Shown here piece by piece: positions 9,676-19,253 of a DNA stretch of 64,000 nucleotides. A program made the position numbers and the translations under genes. The number at the start of each line of letters is the position of its first letter. Within the stretch, counting starts at the first letter, position 1. Under the pieces are notes generated by a model, which saw only the letters and a program-made list of their open reading frames with translations, made no database searches and was not told where the DNA came from. This stretch comes from JACDAE01 sp963717195 (GTDB lineage Bacteria; Chloroflexota; Ktedonobacteria; Ktedonobacterales; Ktedonobacteraceae): NCBI GenBank assembly GCA_963717195.1, contig CAVQVR010000006.1, positions 372,001-436,000 of the forward strand, written 5' to 3'.

Positions 9676-9975
9676 ATGAGCCAGAACGACGAGAAGAACA
9701 GCATTGAGGAACTGCACGCGACCGTGCGTGGCTATGTGCAAGGAGTCGGCTTTCGCTATTTTGTGGTTCAGAAAGCCCTGACTCTTGGACTGCGTGGATA
9801 TGCACGCAACGAGAGCAACGGCGACGTAGAAGTGCTCGCTCAGGGAACACGACCAGCTCTCGAACAACTCGTCACGCTCCTACGTCAGGGGCCATCCTCC
9901 GCCGATGTGGACGAAGTACAGACGACCTGGCGAGCGCCGACTGAGCATCTGAGCAGCTTCCATGTGCGCTGGTGA
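9676..9975 (+). CDS. acyP: Acylphosphatase
   Basis: A 99-residue acylphosphatase, which hydrolyses carboxyl-phosphate bonds such as acetyl phosphate. The phosphate-binding loop VRGYVQGVGFRYFV (residues about 17-30) includes the catalytic arginine (GFR), and the second catalytic residue is the asparagine of GYARNESNGDVEVLAQG. Size and the single alpha/beta sandwich match the family. It sits 33 bases before gatC and probably shares its transcript. An alternative ATG lies 8 bases upstream, out of frame. Confidence 0.95.
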   Translation: MSQNDEKNSIEELHATVRGYVQGVGFRYFVVQKALTLGLRGYARNESNGDVEVLAQGTRPALEQLVTLLRQGPSSADVDEVQTTWRAPTEHLSSFHVRW

Positions 9976-10008
9976 TTATATACGGTGATTTATATAAAGA
10001 GGTAGAAA

Positions 10009-10299
10009 ATGATTGATCGCGAGATGGTACAACATGTAGCCAGACTCGCCAGGTTGGGCCTGAGCGAGGAAGACGTTGAAACCTTTGGTAGTCAACTCTC
10101 CGTCATCCTGGAGAACATTCGCATTCTACAGGAGGCCGATGTCAGCGGCGTCTCACCGACGGCTCATGCCTCGCGCCTCACTAATATTATGCGCCAGGAT
10201 GTTCCACGACCGTCCTATCCACCTGAGGTCTTGCTGGCCAATGCACCCGACCAGGAGGATAATTGCCTGAAAGTGAACGCGGTGTTGGAGGGAGAGTAA
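10009..10299 (+). CDS. gatC: Asp/Glu-tRNA amidotransferase subunit C
   Basis: GatC stabilises GatA on GatB in the complex that converts Glu-tRNA(Gln) and Asp-tRNA(Asn) to Gln- and Asn-tRNA. The 96 residues show the family pattern: HVARLARLGLSEEDVETF near the start, ILENIRILQEADVSGVSPTAH in the middle, and the MRQDVPRPSYPPEVLLANAP tail that wraps around GatA. AGAGGT lies six bases before the ATG. gatA follows at once; gatB is not in the window. Confidence 0.96.
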   Translation: MIDREMVQHVARLARLGLSEEDVETFGSQLSVILENIRILQEADVSGVSPTAHASRLTNIMRQDVPRPSYPPEVLLANAPDQEDNCLKVNAVLEGE

Positions 10300-10306
10300 T
10301 AACATA

Positions 10307-11764
10307 ATGCCAGAACTCTATGAACTGACCATTTCCGAGGCGGTTGAACTGCTGCGTCAGAAGAAAATCTCCTCGGTCGAACTGACGAAAGCACACCTTG
10401 AACGCATTCGTGCTGTTGAGCCGCAGGTACGCGCATTCACACTCATAACCGACGAGCTGGCCTTGCAGCAAGCTGAGGAAGCGGATCGCCGTTTTGCCAG
10501 CGGAGAACATCTTTTCCCGCTTACCGGCATTCCTATCGCGATCAAAGACGTGATCTGCACCAAAGATATCACCACCACCTGCGGCTCCCGTATGCTGGAA
10601 CACTTCAAGCCGCCATATGACGCAACAGTAATGAAGCGCCTCAACGAGATAGGCATCGTGATGGTGGGCAAGACCAACATGGACGAGTTCGCTATGGGCT
10701 CCTCCACCGAGCACTCCGCGTTCTTTCCCACGCACAATCCATGGGATCTCGAACGCGCACCAGGTGGCAGTAGCGGTGGTTCCGCAGCCGCGGTGGCGGC
10801 TGGTATGGCCATGGGATCTTATGGCAGCGATACAGGCGGCTCGATCAGGCAACCTGCATCACTCTGCAACCTGGTCGGCCTCAAGCCAACCTATGGACGT
10901 GTTTCACGCTTCGGCCTGGTCGCCTTCGGATCATCGCTCGACCAGATCGGCCCCTTTGCACGCAACGCGCAGGATGCCGCACTCCTGCTTCAAGCTATCG
11001 CCGGCAATGATCCACTGGATGGCACCAGTTCACCCAACCCTGTCCCAGACTACAGCAAAGCATTGAGCGGCGACATCAAAGGACTAAGAATCGGCGTTCC
11101 AGAAGAATACTGGGTAGAGGGAACACAACCTGGGGTCGTCACAGCCGTACGCGAGGATATCGAACGCCTGCGCGAACTGGGTGCGGAGGTCGCTCCCGTC
11201 TCATTGCCCTACACCAGATACGGCGTCTCAGCCTACTACATCATCGCGCCCGCAGAGGCAAGCGCGAACCTGGCCCGCTACGATGGCGTCAAGTATGGCT
11301 ACTCCTATCGCGACACTTCAGATATGTGGGAAGCGATGGAGAAAACACGCCAGTTCGGCTTTGGACCCGAGGTCAAACGTCGCATCATGCTCGGCACTTA
11401 CGCGCTCTCAGCAGGCTACTACGACGCTTACTACAAACAGGCGGAGAAGGTCAGGACACTCATCACGCTCGACTTTGAGCAGGCATTTGAGCGCTTCGAT
11501 GTCCTGGCAAGTCCCGCGTCACCGACGGTCGCCTTCAAAATTGGCGAAATCTCCGATCCCTACCAGATGTACTTGCAGGACGTGTTCACTATTCCCGCCA
11601 ACCTGGCAGGGATCTGTGGCGTCTCTATCCCCGGCGGCTTCAGTGAAGGGCTCCCCGTGGGCTTACAACTGCTAGGAAATGCGTTCGGTGAAGAGAACAT
11701 CCTGCGCGTAGCCGACGCCTTTGAACGCGTAACCGACTATCACACACGCTGGCCCAAATTGTAA
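10307..11764 (+). CDS. gatA: Asp/Glu-tRNA amidotransferase subunit A
   Basis: The amidase subunit, which frees ammonia from glutamine and passes it to GatB. The 485 residues carry the amidase-signature triad: lysine in GIPIAIKDVICT (about 79), serine in the GGSSGGSAAAVAAGMAMG block, and the cis-serine in GSDTGGSIRQPASLCNLVG. The LKPTYGRVSRFGLVAFGSSLDQIGP segment is diagnostic of GatA over other amidases. It starts 7 bases after gatC with a GGAGGGAGAG site. gatC-gatA is an operon. Full length, no anomalies. Confidence 0.97.
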   Translation: MPELYELTISEAVELLRQKKISSVELTKAHLERIRAVEPQVRAFTLITDELALQQAEEADRRFASGEHLFPLTGIPIAIKDVICTKDITTTCGSRMLEHFKPPYDATVMKRLNEIGIVMVGKTNMDEFAMGSSTEHSAFFPTHNPWDLERAPGGSSGGSAAAVAAGMAMGSYGSDTGGSIRQPASLCNLVGLKPTYGRVSRFGLVAFGSSLDQIGPFARNAQDAALLLQAIAGNDPLDGTSSPNPVPDYSKALSGDIKGLRIGVPEEYWVEGTQPGVVTAVREDIERLRELGAEVAPVSLPYTRYGVSAYYIIAPAEASANLARYDGVKYGYSYRDTSDMWEAMEKTRQFGFGPEVKRRIMLGTYALSAGYYDAYYKQAEKVRTLITLDFEQAFERFDVLASPASPTVAFKIGEISDPYQMYLQDVFTIPANLAGICGVSIPGGFSEGLPVGLQLLGNAFGEENILRVADAFERVTDYHTRWPKL

Positions 11765-11854
11765 CCATCACCGTGTCCAGATGGTCTAGTACTCAGTTTA
11801 TGGTCATTTGGACCTACCCCATGAAAAAGTGGAACAGGGTCGATGTGGTCTGGA

Positions 11855-11960
11855 CGGGCTTATAAATAGCACCCCTACACCAGTTGGATCGGGGATGTAG
11901 GTGGGCATCATCAGTGGTGTAACTCATCCAACTGGTGTAGGGGTGCTATTTATAAGCCCG
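11855..11960. repeat. Palindromic element with perfect 35-bp arms
   Basis: Left arm 11855-11889 and right arm 11926-11960 are perfect inverted copies (outer ends CGGGCTTATAAATAGCACCC and its complement) around a 36-base centre. The first 30 bases of the arms recur at 15143-15241, while the centres differ. No target duplication is evident. It lies in the gatA-dacA gap and could also terminate gatA as a long hairpin. Confidence 0.85.
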
Positions 11961-12061
11961 CCCGAACCCGATATCCCACGTTTCCTACCTGGGCAACACC
12001 ATAATAAATAACAATAACAGCAATAAACATTTAAAACCTGCTACTAAACAGAGGAATAACC

Positions 12062-13039
12062 ATGAAACGTCGTTCTATTGTTATAATCTTACTGGTCCTG
12101 ACACTTCTCCTGGTGATTACCGTTCCAATCCTGGCCTTCACACCAGCAGGAGCACAGGTTGCTGCAAGGTTATCTGCACCTACCCCCACACCATCGCCAA
12201 CGCCCATTCCGCCAACACCCACACCAATGCCCACACCCAGACCGGTTCTGACGTTGCGAGGTACACCACCTGGACTCAGCGCCATCGCTTCCTTCCTGGT
12301 GGATATAGACACAGGCAATATTTTAGAAAATGTTAATGGCTACAAATCACTACCGATGGCGAGCACAACTAAGATCATGACAGCACTTATCGCCATCCAG
12401 GCTGGTAACCTCGACCAGCCTGTTATAGTCACGCAGGACGAACTTAACCAGGTGCCCGCCGATGCCAGTAGCGCATCCCTGGTGGCCGGAGAAACCTTCA
12501 CATTGAAGCAACTGCTCTATGGATTGATGCTACCTTCAGGCGATGATGCAGCACTCGTGATTGCTGACGACGTGGGAGGCACCACCGATCATTTTGTGAC
12601 ACTCATGAACCTCTTCGCAGAACGTCTACACCTCTTTCAAACGCACTACGACAATCCGCACGGCCTCAATTTAGCCAGCGATCAAAATCATTATACCAGC
12701 GCTTCCGATCTTGTACGACTGACAGAATACGCGATGCGTATTCCGCTCTTCGCTCAGATCGTCCACACGCAGACGTATAATCTTCCGGCAACAACTCAGC
12801 ATACGGTACACCAATGGGTTAATACCAATACACTGCTCAGCACCTATCCCGGCACACTTGGGGTCAAAACTGGCAGTACCGACGCAGCAGGTTTTTGCCT
12901 CGTATTCGAGGCGACCCGCGCTGGACATCACCTCGTTGGCGTCGTGCTGAATGATCCCAATGAGGCACAACGAAATAAAGATGCCACAACACTATTGAAC
13001 TGGGGGTTTGCGCTGCCTATACTGCCACCTTCGACGTAA
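12062..13039 (+). CDS. D-alanyl-D-alanine carboxypeptidase (PBP5/6-like)
   Basis: A low-molecular-weight penicillin-binding protein of the S11 family, which trims the terminal D-Ala from peptidoglycan stems and so limits cross-linking. The N-terminus is a signal anchor (hydrophobic residues about 5-25), followed by a Pro-Thr repeat linker (TPTPSPTPIPPTPTPMPTP). The three active-site motifs are present: the S-x-x-K box in MASTTKIMTA (serine about 101), SGD in LPSGDDAALV, and KTG in GVKTGSTDAAGF. The C-terminal beta domain of E. coli PBP5 is absent, as in many short family members. The ATG follows AGAGGAA. Confidence 0.92.
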   Translation: MKRRSIVIILLVLTLLLVITVPILAFTPAGAQVAARLSAPTPTPSPTPIPPTPTPMPTPRPVLTLRGTPPGLSAIASFLVDIDTGNILENVNGYKSLPMASTTKIMTALIAIQAGNLDQPVIVTQDELNQVPADASSASLVAGETFTLKQLLYGLMLPSGDDAALVIADDVGGTTDHFVTLMNLFAERLHLFQTHYDNPHGLNLASDQNHYTSASDLVRLTEYAMRIPLFAQIVHTQTYNLPATTQHTVHQWVNTNTLLSTYPGTLGVKTGSTDAAGFCLVFEATRAGHHLVGVVLNDPNEAQRNKDATTLLNWGFALPILPPST

Positions 13040-13096
13040 GAGCGTCACCTTGCGTGCACCCAATACCGTTTAGGAAAAGATGAACCGCTTTTTCTG

Positions 13097-13125
13097 TTGT
13101 AAGGTTACGGCAAACATGGTAAAAT
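13097..13125 (+). promoter_or_regulatory. Sigma-70-like promoter for the phosphoesterase gene
   Basis: TTGTAA (13097-13102), a 17-base spacer and TAAAAT (13120-13125) match four and five of six consensus positions. It lies 47 bases before the phosphoesterase ATG. The preceding 13036-13066 stretch holds half of a dispersed repeat (GCGTCACCTTGCGTGCACCC). Confidence 0.5.
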
Positions 13126-13171
13126 AATCTCACCTACCCGTACCATAGATTTTGAATAGAGTATAAATAAT

Positions 13172-14461
13172 ATGCGTTACGCTATCTTCACTGATATACA
13201 TGCAAATCTGGAAGCATTAGAAGCTGTGCTCGCAAAGATCGACGAGCTGGCAAAAAAGGAACCTATAGACCAGATGTGGTTCCTGGGAGACCTCGTTGGC
13301 TACGGACCCAATCCTAATGAATGTATAGACAAACTGCGCGAACGGACCGATGTCATTATTGCCGGTAACCATGACTGGGCAGCGGTTGGAAAGATTGACC
13401 TGGAGGATTTTAGCGAGGCTGCACGCATCTCTGCCGAATGGACGGCTCAGCAACTTACTGAAGAACATCGCGAATTTCTCACCAATCTACCTGAACGCCT
13501 TGAAATCGACGACTGCACCCTGGTACATGGAAGTCCTTATGGCCCGCTCTGGGAATATCTTACCTCGGAAGTCCTGGCGGAACGCAGCTTTCAATATTTT
13601 GCTACGCGTTTCTGCTTTGTCGGTCATACCCATGTCCCCATTATTTTTCAGCAACCTGACATCATCGCAAACGAACCAACACATCCACTCGCAAGCGAGC
13701 AGAACGGGTTTGTAAACGGCGCCCCTACCATCGATGAGGTCACGAGCGGAGACGATACCGAGAACATTAACGATACGGACGACGACGATGAGACGACTGA
13801 ACTGGCCGCTGTACGCCCTCAACAACAAACAACCAGAGCCGCCGCAGAAAATGTGGCACCAGTCACTGATCCGCTGCAAAACGCTATAGCCGACGCCACG
13901 GACGAAGTTGCGAAACTTCATCAGCAACGAGCCGACGATAACCCTGATATGGCAGTTGAGGCACCAGAAGAGGACACAACCACCTCTACGGAAACAATAG
14001 AGGACACAGAGAAGCCCGATCCAGAAGTAAGAGAAGATAACGATGAAGAGCCCGATCCAGACGACGAGAGCAATTCCGTTGAGGATGAAGGCGACGAGGA
14101 TCCGAAGACAGAAATTACATCTGAGGAGACCATCCAGAGCGCTGAAGACCGTCTCAATGAGGAGATTGAGGAACTGCTGGCATTATTGGGATTGAGCCAG
14201 AGCATGGTCAACGTCACCAACGAAATGATCGTACCGCCTGAAGGAGATTGGCAGGCACCAGATGCCTATCGCGCCATCGTCAATCCGGGTGGCGTCGGCC
14301 AACCACGCGACGGTGATCCACGCGCCTCTTTCATGATCTATGACACCGAGCAAGGCATCACCTTCTATCGCATCTCTTATCCCTTCGAGAAGACCCAGCA
14401 GAAGATCATCAAAGTTGGCCTGCCACGCTACCTGGCGACGCGCCTCGCCTACGGTAGATAA
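13172..14461 (+). CDS. YfcE/MPP-type metallophosphoesterase with large acidic insert
   Basis: The N-terminal part (residues 1-158) is a calcineurin-like phosphoesterase with metal ligands in FTDIHANLEAL (D8, H10), FLGDLVGYGPNP (D40), AGNHDW (N66-H67), VHGSP (H119) and VGHTHVP (H152, H154). The fold's closing block, NPGGVGQPRDGDPRASF, comes only at residue 371. In between sit about 200 residues of low-complexity, strongly acidic sequence (runs of D, E and T) probably unfolded. Relatives have about 10-40 residues there. The frame is open throughout and the catalytic set complete, so the enzyme should be active. The insert may bind metal or basic partners. pth follows after 2 bases. Confidence 0.85.
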   Translation: MRYAIFTDIHANLEALEAVLAKIDELAKKEPIDQMWFLGDLVGYGPNPNECIDKLRERTDVIIAGNHDWAAVGKIDLEDFSEAARISAEWTAQQLTEEHREFLTNLPERLEIDDCTLVHGSPYGPLWEYLTSEVLAERSFQYFATRFCFVGHTHVPIIFQQPDIIANEPTHPLASEQNGFVNGAPTIDEVTSGDDTENINDTDDDDETTELAAVRPQQQTTRAAAENVAPVTDPLQNAIADATDEVAKLHQQRADDNPDMAVEAPEEDTTTSTETIEDTEKPDPEVREDNDEEPDPDDESNSVEDEGDEDPKTEITSEETIQSAEDRLNEEIEELLALLGLSQSMVNVTNEMIVPPEGDWQAPDAYRAIVNPGGVGQPRDGDPRASFMIYDTEQGITFYRISYPFEKTQQKIIKVGLPRYLATRLAYGR

Positions 14462-14463
14462 TA

Positions 14464-15153
14464 ATGAAATTGATTATCGGCCTGGGCAATCCAGGCTCTC
14501 AATATGAGCTGACGCGCCACAATGTCGGCTTTCGCGTCGTCGACCGGTTGGCTGCGCAACAGAGATGGACCTGGGAGCGACGTGGCAGAGCAATGCTCGC
14601 GAATGGCAATATCGGTTCCGAAAAAGTCGTGCTCATCAAACCGCTCACTTTTATGAACAACAGCGGCGAGGCCGTGGGAGAACTGGTACGCTGGTACAAG
14701 GTGCAACCTGAAGATATTCTGGTTGTCTACGACGAACTCGATCTGCCCGTTGGCAAAATACGACTACGCAGCAATGGCAGTGCTGGAGGCCACAATGGCC
14801 TGAGCAGCATCATCCATCACTTGCACACAAATCTGTTTCCCCGTCTGCGCGTTGGTATTGGACGCCCTGATAACAATCGTATGGAGACTGTCGACTACGT
14901 CCTGGGCGTTCCAGGAGGAGATGAACGTATCGAGCTAGCAACCGGCGAAGATAAAGCCCTTGAAGCCATTCCCCTGATTATCCGCCAGGGCATCGCAACC
15001 ACCATGAATCTCATTAACGCCGACCCGGAAGCCCAGAAAAAAGCGGAAGAGAAACGTCGCCTACAACAGGAACGCCGCGAACAAGAACGCCTACGCCGTC
15101 AAGCCGAAAAACAAAGCCAGGAGAACTCGGACAACGGCGAAGCGGGCTTATAA
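14464..15153 (+). CDS. pth: Peptidyl-tRNA hydrolase with charged C-terminal tail
   Basis: Pth frees tRNA from peptidyl-tRNAs that drop off the ribosome. The catalytic set is present: GLGNPGSQYELTRHNVGFRV (N10 and catalytic H20), KPLTFMNNSGEAV (N68) and the DELDLPVGKIRLRSNGSAGG block (D93). The core ends near residue 190. An added tail of about 38 residues is nearly all K, R, E and Q (EEKRRLQQERREQERLRRQA), probably one helix. The last codons and the TAA lie inside the palindromic element at 15143, which therefore fixes the C-terminus NGEAGL. It sits 2 bases after the phosphoesterase stop. Confidence 0.95.
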   Translation: MKLIIGLGNPGSQYELTRHNVGFRVVDRLAAQQRWTWERRGRAMLANGNIGSEKVVLIKPLTFMNNSGEAVGELVRWYKVQPEDILVVYDELDLPVGKIRLRSNGSAGGHNGLSSIIHHLHTNLFPRLRVGIGRPDNNRMETVDYVLGVPGGDERIELATGEDKALEAIPLIIRQGIATTMNLINADPEAQKKAEEKRRLQQERREQERLRRQAEKQSQENSDNGEAGL

Positions 15154-15241
15154 ATAGCACCCCTACACCAGTAGGTCCAGGGATGATCTCGCGGGCGTTC
15201 ACATACCATCCACTGGTGTAGGGATGCTATTTATAAGCCCG
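15143..15241. repeat. Palindromic element overlapping the pth stop codon
   Basis: Arms of 30 bp (15143-15172 and 15212-15241) with one mismatch surround a 39-base centre. The arms are near-identical to those at 11855-11960, 3.3 kb away. The pth TAA (15151-15153) falls within the left arm. It also separates two convergent genes and may terminate both. Confidence 0.85.
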
Positions 15242-15254
15242 CCCCTATCATATC

Positions 15255-15665
15255 CTACAACCTCGTATCCCTCAACAACTCATGCATCACCCGCTCCAAA
15301 TGCTCCAGATCAAAGGGTTTAGGCACGATAGCATCCACATCAAGATCCGCTAACGTCGACACACGTGCGACAGCGCTCAACAACACAATAGATGGAAATG
15401 CTCTCTTGCCAGCCTCAGCCTCAGCACGCAACGCACGAATGAGACCCGCACCATTGAGAAGCGGCATCATCAGGTCGGTCAGGACCAGAGCAGGCCAGTG
15501 CTCACGAGCCAGGGCGAGTGCCTGCTGCCCATTATAAGCAATCAGAGGCGTATAACCCAACTCCATCACAAACTCGGCGAGCGTTTCCGCGATAGATATC
15601 TCGTCGTCGACAATGAGTATCAGAGGCGGCCCCTTTGTGTCACGTGCAGGCTTCCTCATAATCAC
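15255..15665 (-). CDS. Single-domain response regulator
   Basis: A lone receiver (REC) domain of 136 residues. The acidic pocket is ILIVDDEIS (D20-D21), the phospho-acceptor is the aspartate of VLTDLMMPLLNG, and the switch lysine is in IVPKPFDLEHL. The conserved Ser/Thr is the S of VLLSAVA. With no output domain it must act through partners, as CheY or Spo0F do. Its ATG overlaps the TGA of the KaiC-like gene (ATGA), so the pair is translationally coupled and the ATPase may be its partner. Confidence 0.9.
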   Translation of the reverse strand: MIMRKPARDTKGPPLILIVDDEISIAETLAEFVMELGYTPLIAYNGQQALALAREHWPALVLTDLMMPLLNGAGLIRALRAEAEAGKRAFPSIVLLSAVARVSTLADLDVDAIVPKPFDLEHLERVMHELLRDTRL

Positions 15666-17225
15666 CCTTCCCTCTGCACAGGAGATGGACTTCCCAACCG
15701 GATTCCTGCCTGCACTTCTGCAAGACCGGTCAGGACTTCTTCTCCGCTTTCATCACTCGTGAGCACACGGATACCTTCTGGAGGCGCAACTATAAATTCC
15801 CGCAGCCGATAATCATGTGCAGAAAAGCGCATTTTGGGAATAGAGAGAACGCGATGGAGCTTCCCACGATACGCCAGTTGTTGCATCAACAGCACATTTT
15901 CTGCCAGAACTCCCAATGCATCCACCGAAAACTCCAGTTGGGTCGCAACCCCTTTAGAAGCTTCTTTAAGTGCCAACAACGTTACTCCTCGCGCCCGCAG
16001 TGCTGCGAGAAGCGCCGCCAGGTAATTCGAGGCCCGCTCCACACCACTATTCTCCAGCACTGCCCGTTCCAGTTCTGCAATACTGTCAATCACCATACGA
16101 CGTGCCCCGGTCTGTTCTATTGCCGAGAGCAGATCAGCAGCAATTCGGTCAGGATCCAGCTCGACGGGTTCCCAACGCTGCAGCGTGAGTCCTCCATCTG
16201 GGGCCAGCGCGTTTCGCAACTGCGAGCCCAGATCAAAGTCATCAGCTTTCTGCACAAGCTGTTCGCCAGTCTCACGAAAGCCAAGAAAGAGCTGTTGCTT
16301 CTCCCTTGCTCACTCCAGTCAGAGCGAATTGCAAGGCCAGCAGAGTTTTGCCTGTTCCCACACTACCAGTTAATAAGGTGCTGGTATAACGCGTAAGGCC
16401 ACCACCAAGAAGCGTATCGAGTTCTGGCAATCCAAAGGTGGCCCGTTCTAACGTGGCCGGATGGCTGGTATCCCCTTGCCAACTCTCGAAAGTGGTACGT
16501 TTGCTCCAACTCTCCAGACGAGGAAAGATATGGACACCCTCTGCACTCAGCATGAGGCTATGGCGTCCTGGCAATGGAGCATGTCCTCGAACTTTGAGCA
16601 CCTCTATACTGCGGAATGCACGCACACCTCGCAGTGTAAAATATAGACCAATTAATGCATCGCCCGTAGTCATCTCAGGGAAATACGCAGGGTCACGGGC
16701 ATCGGCCTCCGTCGTAATCAGCGTAGTAGTTCCGCGCAGACTCAGGCGTGCGCCCAGATCGTAGAGAAACTGGCGTGTTGCTATGAAATCCGTTTCCGTA
16801 CCCCGCATACCCTGAAAACCATCCAGAACAACCACTTCCGCACCGGCCTGATGCACCGCTGCCACAATTTCCTGAGCCGTGGCGGATTTTCCCTGCGTAA
16901 GAAACTGTTGCAAACTGAAGATCTGAATCATGCTACCAACCAGGTCAGGCGCGAAGAAATGGTAGGAGCGCAGATGCTCAAGTAATTTGGTCGTTGGTTC
17001 TGAGAGGGCCGTCAACAACAATGCCTGCTGCCCTCGCTTTGCAGCCGCAAAAGCAATCTGACTTGCCAATGTGGTCTTCCCACTACCAGGTGGGCCAAGA
17101 ATAATCGCCAGTGCGCCCTGTGGCAATCCGCCGCCCAGGACGCGATCCAGTTGAGGGACGCCCGTTGGCAGCAACGCTCCCTGCGACGAAAGTCCGGAGG
17201 TGGCATCAGATGGTGGTGTACTCAC
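15662..17225 (-). pseudogene. KaiC-like two-domain ATPase, frameshifted
   Basis: RecA/KaiC-family ATPase with two tandem domains. Domain 1 has GVPQLDRVLGGGLPQGALAI, Walker A GPPGSGKTTLA and Walker B VVVLDGFQ. Domain 2 has FGLPELDTLLGGGLTRYTST, Walker A GSVGTGKTLLA and, in another frame, Walker B ARRMVIDSIAEL. The frame breaks near 16305: the upstream part runs GVSKGE then shifts to a stop at 16272, and the proper continuation is QQLFLGFRETGEQLVQKADD in the adjacent frame. One base too many (or two missing) explains it. The GTG at 17225 with GAGGGAATT before it is the likely start. Coupled to the response regulator; either a sequencing slip or a recent lesion. Confidence 0.8.
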
Positions 17226-17365
17226 AATTCCCTCGCTCTTTGTATTATCAGGAACAGTATGCCATAGTAAGGTGTTTGAATGCAATGGGAACAGAGGTTT
17301 GGAGTGGCTACTAGCTTCGACTATTCTTGAAAACGATGCTACAATGCAAATAGTGCGTTGTACCG

Positions 17366-17447
17366 CGTAGGAGCGTCATCTTGCGTACGCTCGGTTCCTG
17401 GCAACCTGGCTCATTGGCACGTGGGCGTACGCAAGATGACGCCCCTA
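17366..17447. repeat. Palindromic element (GCGTCATCTTGCGTACGC type)
   Basis: Arms of 18 bp (17373-17390 and 17425-17442) are perfect inverted copies, with outer ends TAGGAGC and GCCCCTA. The right half resembles the copies near 30464, 51223 and the palindrome at 19254. It lies in the divergent gap between the KaiC-like and asparagine-synthetase-like genes. Confidence 0.7.
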
Positions 17448-17483
17448 TGCTACATGCAAAAATAAAACGAGTAGGAAGATCCA

Positions 17484-19080
17484 ATGCCCACACTTGCAGG
17501 ATGGCTCACCGGAGAACAGGTGTCCCAAGAAATTATCGCACAAACACTTACGACTATGAGTGATCTCCTTGGTCGCCATGGAGGACAGCTCGCTCGCACA
17601 ATCCAGGCCGGGATGGGGCTCATTGCCTTCTCCGATCCCAGTTATGCAATGCAGCACAACGACGATCCGCCCGTACTGGACTGGGTTCCCGACCGCCGTA
17701 CACTGGTCTACCGACGCCCTCTCTCCGGCGCACATCCCCTCTATTATGTTGAGAATTGGCCCGCACAGGGAAATCTGCTCTTCGCCAGCGAGATTCGAGC
17801 ACTGCTAGAAGTTGGAGTGCCACGCCGCCTCCATATTGCTGCCCTGAACGCCTTACTCCGGTACGGCTTTATTCCTGCACCCTGGACCGCCTTCAAAGAT
17901 ATTCGCGTCGTACCGGCAGGCTCCATTTTACGCTGGCAACGTACAAAGCTCGTCGTCAATGCATCGACCGATTATCGCCTCGATGAACCCTTTACCGCAA
18001 AGGATGCACACGAACAGGTGCAGACATTGCTTAATGAAGCAACCGCCGGTATCCTCCCTCCTCACGACCAGCTCGTCGCATTGACGGGTGGAGAAACGTC
18101 TTCAGCCCTCACCGCACTTCTGGCTGCACAACAGACCACAACGCCATTTACTATTGCAACTCTTGGTTATACGAAGAGAGCAACAACAAAAGGCTGGAAA
18201 CAGGCCGAACAGATCGCAATAATATGTCAGCATCCATTCCTGGAAATTGGTGGCGTTGACCAGCCCGAAATTCTGGATCGCAACCCTGGCAGGATCAGAG
18301 GCACCGAGCGTCGATACAAGGCCAGTCGCAATGCATCAATTGTTACATACCACCGCCGCCGAGACTGGTGCACGCGTCGCTATCAGTGGACTGGGTGCTA
18401 GCGTCCTGACAGGTCCAGCCTCCTCTCTCGCAACAGGAACAATGTCCAAAAATATGCTCGCCTTCTATAGTCAGACGCATCAGACATATACAGGACTGGC
18501 AGAGAAAGAAATCTCGCCTATCTGGTCAAAAGACGTAGCGAAGGCGCTGCAAAAAGAGGAGCACTGGGAGGACACACTTCACGCTCGCAAACTGGCACGA
18601 CGCGCGGAACAATTTAAGGATAAGAGGCTCGGATGGTACTATCTCGATCTACACCTGCGCCTGCCGGACAAAATAGTACAGACAGCACAGCAACTGGCAA
18701 CGCAGGAGCAACTGGTGGTACGCTCTCCTTACCTCAACACTCACGTCATGGATCTGCTCACACGCTTGCCAGCACCCTTTAACGACAGTACTTCAAAGAC
18801 CGCGCTTCTTGAACAGATAAGACAGCATTACATGCCAGATAGCCCGAAAACTCCAGCATCATTACCACTGCTCGCACCAGTTGCATCATTAAGACAGATA
18901 GCGGAGTCCGAATTGCTACAACAGATACTCTCACCTGAAGCAGTAAAAGCAACCGGCATCTTCAATCCAGAGATAGTCGAGAAGTTGTTGCAGCAGCAAG
19001 ACTCTGACAGAACTGAACGAGAGCTGGTATTGGTGTTCACGACGCAATTGCTATGCCGGTTGTTTGGAATAGAAATGTAA
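17484..19080 (+). pseudogene. Asparagine-synthetase-like protein, degenerate and frameshifted
   Basis: The first frame (17484-18401) resembles the class II glutaminase domain but has no cysteine at position 2, so it cannot use glutamine. It then has the start of the synthetase domain, where the usual SGGLDSS pyrophosphate loop reads TGGETSSA. The second frame (18247-19080) holds the rest: FWIATLAGSEAP, AISGLGASVLTG, the RAEQFKDKRLGWYYLDLHLR helix pair and LVVRSPYLNTHVMDLL. The join is near 18265-18272, at GAAATT, where one A fewer restores QPEFWIATLA. Loss of Cys2 and of the loop aspartate suggests a non-canonical ligase or a dead paralogue; beta-lactam or lasso-peptide cyclases are alternatives. 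Confidence 0.75.
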
Positions 19081-19253
19081 TTGAGGCGCGGGTCAGAATT
19101 CATTGGTTGATACTCAATTGGGCGTTCTGCTTTTGAGCCGGGCCCCTGCGAGAGGGGCAGCCCTACGATTGTTCTCTGTTCCTACTGCTGGTATACTTGA
19201 TGCATATTTACCATGATATAGATAAAGGAGGGGTCTACTTCAGGAGGAACGTC

